Assembly: GCA_045642485.1 (NCBI GenBank)
Contig: JAZUIV010000079.1
Location: 1 to 49,576 of the forward strand
Source: Cacconaster sp045642485
GTDB lineage: Bacteria; Bacteroidota; Bacteroidia; Bacteroidales; UBA932
Direction of reading: 5' to 3'
DNA length: 49,576 bases
The notes under the pieces are model-generated. The model did no database searches and had not been told where the DNA came from. It was given only the letters and a program-made list of their open reading frames with translations. Shown piece by piece: positions 1 to 8,047 of the stretch; within the stretch, counting starts at the first letter, position 1, and every line of letters begins with the position of its first letter. Made by a program: the position numbers and the translations under genes.

Positions 1-141
1 GAAGGTATTGATTGCAGCACAAGGATAAAGCGCTTCGTGCGCAAGTTTGTCACCGTACCTGCAAAATGGACACGCTCAGCAAGGACGGATGTGCTCACGC
101 TATACACCAAACGGCAAATCTACCTCAGCCTCTGTTGCTGA
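1..141 (+). CDS. IS1380-like transposase, C-terminal end (partial)
   Basis: The window opens inside an open frame (frame 1) that ends with TGA at 139-141. The 46 visible residues include TRIKRFVRKFVTVPAKW followed by TRSARTDVLTLYTKR. This resembles the C-terminus of IS1380-family (DDE) transposases common in Bacteroidetes, which end with a pattern like 'FRFI.VPAKW...R..VL.IYT'. Family assignment rests on this pattern only, and the catalytic residues lie outside the window. The gene would catalyse cut-and-paste or copy-type movement of its own element. Nothing downstream in the same frame continues it. Confidence 0.6.
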   Translation, partial: EGIDCSTRIKRFVRKFVTVPAKWTRSARTDVLTLYTKRQIYLSLCC

Positions 142-384
142 TACCGAAACCAAAACATATCTGAAACAGTAGCGGTCTGCACAAGACCGCAGATTGCACG
201 TGCAACACACTTTAAAAAGTACCCCAAAAACGAACCGTCAGGACCATCAGAACGCTGAACTTGTGTGTCCGATTCAGAATTGAAGGCAATTACCGACACC
301 TCAGACCATGTTTTTACCTTCGGAACACGCTCATTCTGCCATTATCAAACTTTCTTGCGGAATTGAGGTAAAAAATTAAGCGAT
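1..384 (+). mobile_element. Right-hand end of an insertion sequence, probably IS1380 family
   Basis: The region runs from the transposase tail to the point (384/385) where a 28-nt match to the intact CRISPR repeat begins abruptly. The non-coding part 142-384 holds a perfect hairpin GCGGTCT-N5-AGACCGC (172-190) and a 12-bp palindrome TTGCACGTGCAA (194-205). No other gene is seen here. The right boundary at 384 is inferred from the interrupted repeat. The terminal inverted repeat cannot be proved because the left end is outside the window. Confidence 0.45.
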
Positions 385-488
385 ATCTTGTATCTTTAAC
401 TCCAGAAACAGCCCGGCTCAAAAACAGTTAGACTATGCTTTTGTTGTGAATTGCTTACAAATCTTGTATCTTTAACTCCAGAAACAGC
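385..488 (+). CRISPR. Remnant of a type II-C-like CRISPR array: broken repeat, 30-nt spacer, intact 46-nt repeat
   Basis: The intact repeat is 443-488 (46 nt; it starts GTTGTGAATTGCTTACAA and ends CTCCAGAAACAGC). Its last 28 nt recur exactly at 385-412. Between them lies a 30-nt unique spacer (413-442). Repeat length, the GTTGTG...AACAGC ends, the internal TATCTTT and 30-nt spacer length all match the type II-C repeats I know from Bacteroidetes. The first 18 nt of the left repeat are replaced by unrelated sequence, best explained by the IS insertion. No cas gene or tracrRNA is visible, so the remnant is probably inactive or its cas genes lie left of the window. Confidence 0.7.
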
Positions 489-616
489 ACCCTGCGAGGG
501 ACAAGAGAACGGTAGGGGATGTGGCCGACCCGTGGTACACCGGTGATTTCGAAACCACCTTCCAGGACATTCTCGAAGGCTGCGAAGCGATGCTCCGCCG
601 CAAGGCTTTACGATAA
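489..616 (+). pseudogene. C-terminal remnant of a low-molecular-weight protein tyrosine phosphatase gene
   Basis: Reading from 518, the frame gives DVADPWYTGDFETTFQDILE followed by GCEAMLRRKALR and a stop at 614-616. The pattern 'V.DPWY.GDF..T..D...GC..ML' is the conserved C-terminal segment of LMW-PTPs and carries the DP(Y/W)Y motif with the catalytic Asp. The N-terminal P-loop (CxxGxCRS) and about 110 residues are missing. The open frame runs back to the 3' edge of the CRISPR repeat at 488, so the gene was cut exactly where the array now ends. It has no start codon and is not expected to be functional. Confidence 0.6.
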
Positions 617-652
617 AGCTGGCGGAGTGGCTGTCATTGAATGAGGACCTAA

Positions 653-712
653 GCACCCGCGCTTGATAGCGGGAGGGGCCCAGCGACAGCTGGGAGGGAT
701 TCGCGAAGCGAA
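653..712. repeat. Three GC-rich hairpins in tandem
   Basis: Three perfect inverted repeats follow each other with almost no spacing: CCCGC-N8-GCGGG (656-673), CCCAGC-N4-GCTGGG (679-694) and TTCGC-N3-GCGAA (700-712). The surrounding stretch 617-778 has no gene. The array lies downstream of the GH95 stop codon (779) and of the phosphatase stub. There is no T-run next to any stem, so it is not a standard intrinsic terminator. It looks like a REP-type intergenic element or an mRNA-end structure. No second copy was seen in this window. Confidence 0.5.
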
Positions 713-778
713 GTCCGAATCAGTGACAGCCCGGAGCCAGCGAAGCAACAGAGGCAAATATAACTGCCCGAATTCCCA

Positions 779-3010
779 TCATATCAGTCTTATAACCTGC
801 CCGGGTTTGGTTTCAGCCACGAACGGTTCGCTCTGACCGGGAATTTCAATGCAGAGACGGCCTCCCTTTTCAGAAATGACCTCAAGGCTTGAAACTGTTC
901 CTCCCGTCATCACGGCAGAGACAAGGAAAGCTCCGCGGGCACGCAGATGACTGAAGCTGACCTCCTTCCAATCGGCAGGAATGGCCGGGAAGACCCTTAT
1001 CACACCGCTACGGCTCTGCATAAGCATCTGCTGGAGACCGGAAGCGAAAGCGAAATTGCCCTCAAGAGTGAACGGCCTGTAGGTGAACCGGGATTTGCCG
1101 CTTTTGGTCTGATCACCGTTGGCGTGGAATGTATTAGGCAGACAGAAGCACCGGGCAAAAGTGCGCAGGGCCTCGGCGGCTCCTTCACCGTCCAAAGCAT
1201 AAGCCTTCATATTTGCAAGCCACGAATATGAATAACCGCACCACCAGTCCGGTCCGTACTCATCGAGCTTTGCTATGGTGCCCTTTATGATTCTACGGGA
1301 TTCCTCTCCATCGTACCAGTCCAGCAGATCGAGGGGAAAGATTGCCATGGCATTGGAAAAGTGGCGGTGCGACTCATTGTACGGGAATCCGTGGGCAAAG
1401 GTGAGAGCATCGTTCTCCACATCAAGCTCCGGCAGTTCCGACAGGCATCTTTTCCATCTGGCGGAATCGTCTGAAAGACCGAGAGCATCCCCCATCTCGG
1501 CCGCTGCTCTGAAAAGGAAGCGCATCAGGGAAAGGTCGTAATTTGTCATAGTGCGGAACCAAGCCTGCATACTGTCGTTGTAAATCTCAGGGCTGGAACT
1601 CACGGGCAGCACCCGGTGCCCGCCGGCATCGATGTACGAAAGCTGATCCAACGCAACAGCCACTTCTGAAACAAAAGGATAGCCCTTCTCCTTGAGGAAT
1701 CCGTCATCTGCACTGTACTTCCAGTGGAGGTAGAAGTGCTGGGCAACCCAGGCCGACGTCGTGGGAGAGAAGGAATATTGCGCCCATCCGCCCATAGGTT
1801 CGCCGTCAAGCGTTGCGACACCTGGTACCATAATGCCATCCACTTCAAAGAAGTCGCGGGCGTAACGCCTGAAGGTATCCCTGCAGTCCCAGAGATATTT
1901 CAGGAACGCCTCCCCCTCGTCAAGATGGTTGCCGGCATATACAGGCCAGTAGCTGAGCTGGGTATTGAGGTCGTTGTGATAATCCCCTTTCCAGGGAGGG
2001 AGAAGACCGTTGTCGGCGGTCCACACAGCCTGAAGAGAGATAGGGCGAGACTCCTTGCGGCTTGCTGAGCCCAATTTATACATCTCATTGTCGTACTGCT
2101 TCTGTATCACGGGGTCCGGCACTGTCACGGAGGAAGCGTCCCAGAAGTCGCCCCAGTATTCCAGATGGCTGCGGAAATCCTTTCCGATGCCACGTTCCAT
2201 AGCCTTGGTTACCTCATCCACGGCATTGATATCATTGAGGGAGGTGCTCACGCTCCAGGCACCCGTAAGGTTGCCCCCTTCGTGTTCCCACGAGACCGCC
2301 ACGTCATAGAAATAATCTCCCGCACCTTTCTGGTGATAATGTATGTTGCGGCCGGAGGTGATGATACTCCCCTGCTCGTAGCCAAGCGACGCCAGTTCAG
2401 TGACCGTGATGCCGTCTGCTTCCTCGTCGGCTTTCCCCTGATACTGAGGGGCTTTGACAGAAGGCACAAACTCCGGATCCTCCACACCCTTGAATATGAA
2501 CCATCCGACGTGTTCGGAGGCGGCGACAAAAGTCTCCAGGGTCGCCCCACTCTCCCACTCCACGCGGCACAAAGCGTCATTGAGGTAGAGACGGACAGAT
2601 TTCACTGCACCCAGTTTCTCCAGAGGAAATTCGAGAGCCGCACAGGATATCTTCGAAGGAGCCGGAGCGTGACCGTAATGATAGGAAAACTGCTGGCGTA
2701 TCGCATCATTGTCACCGGCCGTCACCCTGTCCAGCATCCATTTGTACTTGAATTTGACGGTATCCTGATAGTCGGGGGTCTTGCTGAGGTCCCACAAATC
2801 ATAGTGATCAAGGGAGAAACGGAGATTACCCCTCTTTTCCCAGACAAGCTGTCCCAATTCGGCATTACCCAGAGGCACGGCCTCATCCCAGGTGGTTGCA
2901 AGGCTGTCAAACACTAGGTCACTGTCGCTTGCTTCAGGGGTGAATCCTCCTGTACACGATGCAAGGGCCGCCATACATCCGGCCGTCAGAATCAAGACAA
3001 ATTTTCTCAT
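779..3010 (-). CDS. GH95-family glycosidase lipoprotein (alpha-L-fucosidase / alpha-L-galactosidase type)
   Basis: The product (about 743 aa) is predicted to remove terminal alpha-1,2-linked L-fucose or L-galactose from glycans such as xyloglucan side chains. The N-terminus is a lipoprotein signal (MRKFVLIL...LASC). The family hallmarks are PLGNAELGQLVWE near the N-terminus, the HNDLNTQLSYWP motif (N346 and N349, matching the paired Asn that activate water in this family), and the SSPE motif (E475, the likely general acid). The C-terminal beta domain with VFPAIPADWK is typical. The ATG at 3010 is preferred: the only longer start is a TTG at 3037 that sits inside a promoter -7 box. It is divergent from GH3 across about 92 bp. 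Fucosidase versus galactosidase cannot be decided here. Confidence 0.85.
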   Translation of the reverse strand: MRKFVLILTAGCMAALASCTGGFTPEASDSDLVFDSLATTWDEAVPLGNAELGQLVWEKRGNLRFSLDHYDLWDLSKTPDYQDTVKFKYKWMLDRVTAGDNDAIRQQFSYHYGHAPAPSKISCAALEFPLEKLGAVKSVRLYLNDALCRVEWESGATLETFVAASEHVGWFIFKGVEDPEFVPSVKAPQYQGKADEEADGITVTELASLGYEQGSIITSGRNIHYHQKGAGDYFYDVAVSWEHEGGNLTGAWSVSTSLNDINAVDEVTKAMERGIGKDFRSHLEYWGDFWDASSVTVPDPVIQKQYDNEMYKLGSASRKESRPISLQAVWTADNGLLPPWKGDYHNDLNTQLSYWPVYAGNHLDEGEAFLKYLWDCRDTFRRYARDFFEVDGIMVPGVATLDGEPMGGWAQYSFSPTTSAWVAQHFYLHWKYSADDGFLKEKGYPFVSEVAVALDQLSYIDAGGHRVLPVSSSPEIYNDSMQAWFRTMTNYDLSLMRFLFRAAAEMGDALGLSDDSARWKRCLSELPELDVENDALTFAHGFPYNESHRHFSNAMAIFPLDLLDWYDGEESRRIIKGTIAKLDEYGPDWWCGYSYSWLANMKAYALDGEGAAEALRTFARCFCLPNTFHANGDQTKSGKSRFTYRPFTLEGNFAFASGLQQMLMQSRSGVIRVFPAIPADWKEVSFSHLRARGAFLVSAVMTGGTVSSLEVISEKGGRLCIEIPGQSEPFVAETKPGQVIRLI

Positions 3011-3034
3011 ACCGCTATTAATGGATTGTTTATG

Positions 3035-3042
3035 CAAAAATA
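3035..3042 (-). promoter_or_regulatory. Bacteroidetes -7 element for the GH95 gene
   Basis: The minus strand reads TATTTTTG, a perfect TAnnTTTG box, 24 nt upstream of the ATG at 3010. No good TTTG is seen at -33. The box overlaps the alternative TTG start at 3037 and so argues against it. The divergent GH3 gene starts at 3103. Confidence 0.5.
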
Positions 3043-3102
3043 ATCAAAAAAGAGGATAACATTTCATTAGTCAACTTGAATAATATTGGGTAAATTGCAC
3101 TT

Positions 3103-5397
3103 ATGAAAAGATTACTCCTAGCCCTCATTGCACTTGCCGGCATACAGTATGCCTATGCACAGTGCCTTCCTAAAGACCCTAAAGTTGAATCCCAGATAGA
3201 GTCCATCCTTTCCGGGATGACTTTGGAGGAAAAAATCGGTCAGATGTGCGAGCTTGCCATAGACAAGGTCCTTGCAGGCGGCAAGTTGTCCGCAGAGGCT
3301 GTCAACACAGTCTTCGGAAAATACAAGGTGGGCTCAATCCTCAATGTTCCGGAAGGCATCGCGCAGACACCGGAAGTCTGGGCAGATATCATACGGGCCC
3401 TGAATGATGCATCAAAGGCCCAATGCGGTGTTCCCCAAATCTACGGTGTCGATCAGATACACGGGGCAAGCTATACCTGGGGTGCAACCCTCTTCCCCCA
3501 GGAGATCGGGCAGGGCGCTTCCTTCAACCCTGAGATTCCCTTCAGAATCGGTCAGATAACCGCCTACGAGAGCAGGGCCTGCCTGATTCCCTGGGTCTAT
3601 TCCCCGGTAATGGACATCTCACGCTCTCCCCTCTGGCCCCGAATGTGGGAAAGTTTCGGAGAGGACGTGCTTGTCAATTCCGTTATGGGTGCCGAACTTA
3701 CCAAAGGACTTCAGGGAGACGACCCGAACCACATAGGAATGTACAACACCGCCGCCTGCCTGAAGCATTATCTGGCCTACGGTGCAGCAACAAGCGGCAA
3801 GGACAGGACACCTTCGAACATCCCATACCGCGATATGCTGGAAAAGTATTTCCAGCCCTTCAAGGCCAGCTGTGAAGCCGGAGCCCTGAGCGTGATGGTC
3901 AATTCCTCAAACAACGGGGGCATACCTTTCCACGCGAACCATACGCTTCTCACGGAATGGCTGAAAGAAGGTCTTGACTGGGACGGAATGATTGTCACCG
4001 ACTGGGCAGACATAGACAACCTCTGGAAACGCGATCACGTCGCGGCCGACAAGAAGGGCGCCATCGCTATGGCCATCAATGCCGGAATCGATATGACAAT
4101 GGACCCCTACTCCACCGATTTCTGCGACCTGCTGACCGAACTTGTAAATGAAGGCCGCGTCCCGATGTCAAGGATTGACGATGCCGTACGGCGCATCCTC
4201 AGGCTCAAGATTCGTGTAGGCCTGATGGACCGCGCCACCTGGGACATCCCTTCCGGTGACCTCAAGTCGATGTATAAGGATTTCGGCTCCGAAGGATATG
4301 CCCGTGAGGCCGTTGCGATGGCAGAAGAGTGTATGGTGCTTCTCAAGAACGACAAGGACATTCTCCCTCTGAAGCCCGGCACAAAAATTTTCGTATGCGG
4401 CCCGAATGCCGATAATTTCCGCCCGATGAACGGGGGTTGGTCCTACAGCTGGCAGGGCGAAAGGACTGACCTGGTTGCCAGAAAGATAGGACGATATCAC
4501 AGTTTCCGTGAAGCGCTTGAGGAAAAGTTCGGAAAGCAGAACGTGGAATTCAGCGAGATGGTGCGCTATGACAGATTTGATTTCCGGAAAGACGAACAGG
4601 TCCCCGAATCCGCTGCCGCGGAAGGCGGCTCCACTGCCGACAAGATTGCCCGTGCAGACGTGCTGATAGCGTTCATAGGAGAGAATTCCTACACTGAGAC
4701 TCCGGGAAACATCGATGACCTCAACCTGTCAGCCAACCAGACGGCAATGGTCGAATCCCTCACCGCCACAGGCAAGCCCGTAATCCTGGTGCTCAACGAG
4801 GGCCGTCCCCGCCTCATAAACGGGATTGTCCCCCTCGCTTCAGCCGTTGTGCAGACATTCCTCCCCGGAAACTACGGTGGAGACGCTCTTGCCAATCTGA
4901 TTTCCGGAGAGTCAAACTTCTCTGGGCGCCTCCCCTACACCTATCCAAAGTACCACGGTTCGTTCATCACATACGACTGCAAGCCCTGCGAATATGTGGA
5001 GACGATGAACGGTGCATACAACTATGATGCGAACACCACTGTGCAGTGGCCTTTCGGCTACGGCCTGTCATATTCCGAAGTGGAGTATAATGAACTGAAA
5101 CTCGTGGAGCAGGGAGAGACCGTCAAGTTCAGCGTTACGCTCACCAACAAATCCGGGCGGAGCGTCAAGGAGCCCGTACTCCTGTTTGTCTCTGATTTGG
5201 TAGCTTCAATCTCCCCTGACATCAAACGCCTCCGCGCCTTTGATAAGGTTTCTCTCGAACCTCACCAGACCAGAACGGTGGAGTTGTCGTTCAAGGCCTC
5301 CGACCTTGCCTTCGTGGATGAGAACCTCAAATGGGTCCTCGAGCCCGGCGAATTCAAAGCCACCGCAGGCCCTCTTTCTGTGCTTTTCAAACTGTAA
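3103..5397 (+). CDS. bglX: GH3 beta-glucosidase, secreted (BglX-like)
   Basis: The 764-residue periplasmic enzyme should release glucose from the non-reducing ends of beta-gluco-oligosaccharides. It has an SPI signal (MKRLLLALIALAGIQYAYAQ). Next comes the GH3 N-terminal TIM barrel with EKIGQM, GVDQIHG and the substrate-binding KHY, then the nucleophile D300 in MIVTDWADI. The alpha/beta sandwich (from about residue 400) contains GENSYTETPG. The fibronectin III-like C-terminal domain (about 640-764) is complete. Domain order and length match BglX-type enzymes, including those of xyloglucan loci. GH116 follows 31 bp downstream on the same strand, suggesting a GH3-GH116-GH31-araC transcript. The gene symbol is by similarity only. 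Confidence 0.88.
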   Translation: MKRLLLALIALAGIQYAYAQCLPKDPKVESQIESILSGMTLEEKIGQMCELAIDKVLAGGKLSAEAVNTVFGKYKVGSILNVPEGIAQTPEVWADIIRALNDASKAQCGVPQIYGVDQIHGASYTWGATLFPQEIGQGASFNPEIPFRIGQITAYESRACLIPWVYSPVMDISRSPLWPRMWESFGEDVLVNSVMGAELTKGLQGDDPNHIGMYNTAACLKHYLAYGAATSGKDRTPSNIPYRDMLEKYFQPFKASCEAGALSVMVNSSNNGGIPFHANHTLLTEWLKEGLDWDGMIVTDWADIDNLWKRDHVAADKKGAIAMAINAGIDMTMDPYSTDFCDLLTELVNEGRVPMSRIDDAVRRILRLKIRVGLMDRATWDIPSGDLKSMYKDFGSEGYAREAVAMAEECMVLLKNDKDILPLKPGTKIFVCGPNADNFRPMNGGWSYSWQGERTDLVARKIGRYHSFREALEEKFGKQNVEFSEMVRYDRFDFRKDEQVPESAAAEGGSTADKIARADVLIAFIGENSYTETPGNIDDLNLSANQTAMVESLTATGKPVILVLNEGRPRLINGIVPLASAVVQTFLPGNYGGDALANLISGESNFSGRLPYTYPKYHGSFITYDCKPCEYVETMNGAYNYDANTTVQWPFGYGLSYSEVEYNELKLVEQGETVKFSVTLTNKSGRSVKEPVLLFVSDLVASISPDIKRLRAFDKVSLEPHQTRTVELSFKASDLAFVDENLKWVLEPGEFKATAGPLSVLFKL

Positions 5398-5428
5398 TTT
5401 GAATGAATAAAATATTCAGAAGCCGTTT

Positions 5429-7969
5429 ATGAATAAAAAACTGCTCACAGTCCTGGCCGTGGCCCTCATTGTATCCGGATGCCGCAACTGCCCGAACAAA
5501 AGCAATTATGACTCCCTGTTCGATACAGACCATATGGACCGGATAGCCTTCCCCATCGGAGGTATGGGTGCCGGGATGTTTTGTCTCGAAGGAACGGGTG
5601 CGATTTCACATATGTCCATCCGGAATCATCCCGACCTTTTCAATGAACCCTGCATCTTTGCAACCATCCACGTGAAAGGAGTTGAAAACGGCACGAAGGT
5701 GGTCGAAGGCCCGGTTCCGGATTGGAAGAAATTCGGAAATCACGGAAACGGAACAGGTTCTGCCGGGGCTACTTACGGGCTGCCCAGATTCGCGGAGGCG
5801 GAATACTTCGAAGCCCGCTTCCCGTTCGCCACCGTCCGACTGAAAGACAATGCAATGCCACTTTCCGCCCAGATTACAGGTTGGAGTCCGTTCATTCCCG
5901 GCGATGAGGACAACTCCGGTCTGCCGGCCGGCGCTCTCGAATACAGTTTCACCAATACATCGTCTTCGGAGGTGGAAGCCGTATTTGCATTCAATTCGCG
6001 CAATTTTATGGGGTGGAACAACCCTGACCAGTGCGCGACTCTGAAGCTGAAAAAAGGATTTGTCCTCAAATGCCTCAATAGAGCGGAATATCCGTGGGAT
6101 GAAGGCTCTTTCGGAGTGTCAGCTCCCTTTGAAGAGAATGTGATTACGGACTGCGGGTGGTTTCGCGGAGGTTGGTGGGATCCTATGACTATGGCCTGGA
6201 ACAAGGTCGCATCAGGGGATATCACTCCCGTCGAGCCGGCGGAGGGTACTACAGGCGGATCTCTTTATGTCCCCTTCAGACTTGCTCCGGGGGAGAGCCG
6301 GACAGTCAGGATTCTTGTCAGCTGGTATGTACCGGTGACAAATATGCGGTTCGGCAATGACGCATCCTACCCGTCCGATTTCGGGACACGTTATGAAGAA
6401 TCACTCTACAGGGACTATCCTGAATTCTACAAGCCGTGGTATGCATCGAGATTCGGCTCCATTGATGAAGTTGACGGCTATTGGCGAGACAATTATGATT
6501 CATTGCGCGAAAATACCGATGCTTTTACGAATGCTTTCTACGATTCCTCCCTGCCTGTGGAAATCCTGCGCGCAGTGTCGGATAATCTGACCATTCTGAA
6601 ATCTCCCACCGTCCTGCGCCAGCACGACGGCCGTTTCTGGGCCTATGAAGGCAGCGGCGATTCGTGGGGCAGCTGCTCCGGTTCCTGCACCCACGTGTGG
6701 AATTACGCACAGGCCCTGCCGCATCTTTTCCCCAGAATGGAGAGAACTCTCAGGGAGACTGAATTCAACGTCAGTCAGGATACATACGGCCACCAGATGT
6801 ACCGGAGCGGATTGCCCATAAGGCCTTTGAGGCACGACCATATTGCCGCCACCGACGGCCAGCTCGGCGGCATCATCAAGGCATACCGCGACTGGAGAAT
6901 CAGCGGTGACACCGAATGGATCCGCGGCCTCTATCCCCAGATAAAAGCAAGCCTCGAATATTGCATCAGGACCTGGGACCCGCGTGAAGTCGGTGCTATG
7001 GAGGAGCCTCACATCACAACCTATGAAAGCGAATTCTGGGGAGCTGACGGAATGTGCAACAGTATCTATGCCGCGGCACTGAAGGCCTTCATCGAAATAA
7101 GCAAAGGTCTCGGAGAGGATTCCTCCAGATATGAGGAATTGTACGGAAAATGCCGTACCTATATGGAAAATAAACTCTGGAACGGTGAATACTTCTATCA
7201 CAAGATACGCTGGAACCTGCTCGATGCAACGGGCATCACCACACGCCTCACCGGCATCAATGACCAGGTCTATTCTCCGGAGGCCACCCTCCTGCTTGCG
7301 AAGGACGGTCCCAAGTACCAGTACGGTACAGGTTGCCTCTCTGACGGCATCATCGGCAGCTGGATGGCTCTGTGTGCCGGACTGGATGATCCTTTAGACA
7401 GTGACAAGGTGGCGGAACATTTGAGGTCTGTCTATAAATACAATCTCAAGAAAGACCTTTTCACTCACTCGAACCCCCAGAGGCCCGGATATGCATTCGG
7501 CCATGAGGGAGGACTGCTTCTGTGTACCTGGCCCCACGGAGGAAAACAGGAACTGCCGTTCGTCTATTCCGACGAAGTCTGGACAGGCATTGAATACCAG
7601 GTAGCGGCGAATCTGATATTTGAGGGAGAGGTTGATAAGGGCCTGGATATTGTCAGAACCTGTCTTGACAGATATGACGGTAGCATAAGGAATCCTTTCA
7701 ACGAATACGAATGTGGCAACTGGTATTCCAGGGCAATGTCAAGCTATTCCCTGCTTCAGGCAATGACCGGTGCAAGGTATGATGCAGTTGATTCCACTCT
7801 CTATATAGACCCGCGCATCAAAGGAAATTTCCGTTCTTTCATCTCAACCGAGAGCGGCTTCGGCACAGTCGGAATCATGAATGGGGAACCGTTCCTGGAG
7901 GTAAAAAAAGGCTCAATTCCCGTCAAGAGGACAGTGCTGCCGAAAGCGACTTCCTCCGCTCGAAAGTAG
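5429..7969 (+). CDS. GH116-family (DUF608) glycosidase lipoprotein
   Basis: The 846-residue lipoprotein (signal ending IVSGC) belongs to the family of human GBA2 and TxGH116, retaining beta-glucosidases or beta-xylosidases. It shows the N-terminal FPIGGMGAGMFCLEG motif of the beta-sandwich domain. It also has YEGSGDSWGSCSGSCTHVWN (E407, candidate nucleophile) and the C-terminal YSDEVWTGIEYQVAA and PFNEYECGNWYSRAMSSYS of the (alpha/alpha)6 barrel. At the acid/base site the family usually has TYDIEFWGP; here the sequence is TYESEFWGA, so Glu533 replaces the Asp. The change may alter pH optimum, linkage choice or activity. The enzyme is probably periplasmic or surface-anchored and acts with the flanking GH3 and GH31. 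Confidence 0.85.
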   Translation: MNKKLLTVLAVALIVSGCRNCPNKSNYDSLFDTDHMDRIAFPIGGMGAGMFCLEGTGAISHMSIRNHPDLFNEPCIFATIHVKGVENGTKVVEGPVPDWKKFGNHGNGTGSAGATYGLPRFAEAEYFEARFPFATVRLKDNAMPLSAQITGWSPFIPGDEDNSGLPAGALEYSFTNTSSSEVEAVFAFNSRNFMGWNNPDQCATLKLKKGFVLKCLNRAEYPWDEGSFGVSAPFEENVITDCGWFRGGWWDPMTMAWNKVASGDITPVEPAEGTTGGSLYVPFRLAPGESRTVRILVSWYVPVTNMRFGNDASYPSDFGTRYEESLYRDYPEFYKPWYASRFGSIDEVDGYWRDNYDSLRENTDAFTNAFYDSSLPVEILRAVSDNLTILKSPTVLRQHDGRFWAYEGSGDSWGSCSGSCTHVWNYAQALPHLFPRMERTLRETEFNVSQDTYGHQMYRSGLPIRPLRHDHIAATDGQLGGIIKAYRDWRISGDTEWIRGLYPQIKASLEYCIRTWDPREVGAMEEPHITTYESEFWGADGMCNSIYAAALKAFIEISKGLGEDSSRYEELYGKCRTYMENKLWNGEYFYHKIRWNLLDATGITTRLTGINDQVYSPEATLLLAKDGPKYQYGTGCLSDGIIGSWMALCAGLDDPLDSDKVAEHLRSVYKYNLKKDLFTHSNPQRPGYAFGHEGGLLLCTWPHGGKQELPFVYSDEVWTGIEYQVAANLIFEGEVDKGLDIVRTCLDRYDGSIRNPFNEYECGNWYSRAMSSYSLLQAMTGARYDAVDSTLYIDPRIKGNFRSFISTESGFGTVGIMNGEPFLEVKKGSIPVKRTVLPKATSSARK

Positions 7970-8009
7970 TACCGTGTCTGATACTGATTCTTTCATTGAA
8001 TTTTTTTGT

Positions 8010-8017
8010 TATATTTG
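8010..8017 (+). promoter_or_regulatory. -7-like element before the GH31 gene
   Basis: TATATTTG is a perfect TAnnTTTG match 30 nt upstream of the ATG at 8048. No convincing TTTG is found 19-21 nt further up. It may give GH31 and the AraC gene their own transcript. It also overlaps the upstream TTG start (8006), which makes that start unlikely. Confidence 0.4.
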
Positions 8018-8047
8018 TCGATAGAGTATCATAAATCCGCACCTTTT

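Noticed and set aside
194..205. 12-bp palindrome TTGCACGTGCAA as an operator
   Set aside because: It lies within the insertion-sequence end with no gene start nearby; chance or part of the IS end.
396..656. Minus-strand open frame of 86 codons over the CRISPR remnant and phosphatase stub
   Set aside because: It crosses the repeats and the clear plus-strand LMW-PTP motif and has no recognisable protein feature.
2165..2917. Plus-strand open frame of 250 codons inside GH95
   Set aside because: Antisense to a gene with conserved glycosidase motifs; its own translation has no domain pattern.
6500..7201. Minus-strand open frame of 233 codons inside GH116
   Set aside because: Shadow of the GH116 reading frame, which contains the catalytic motifs.
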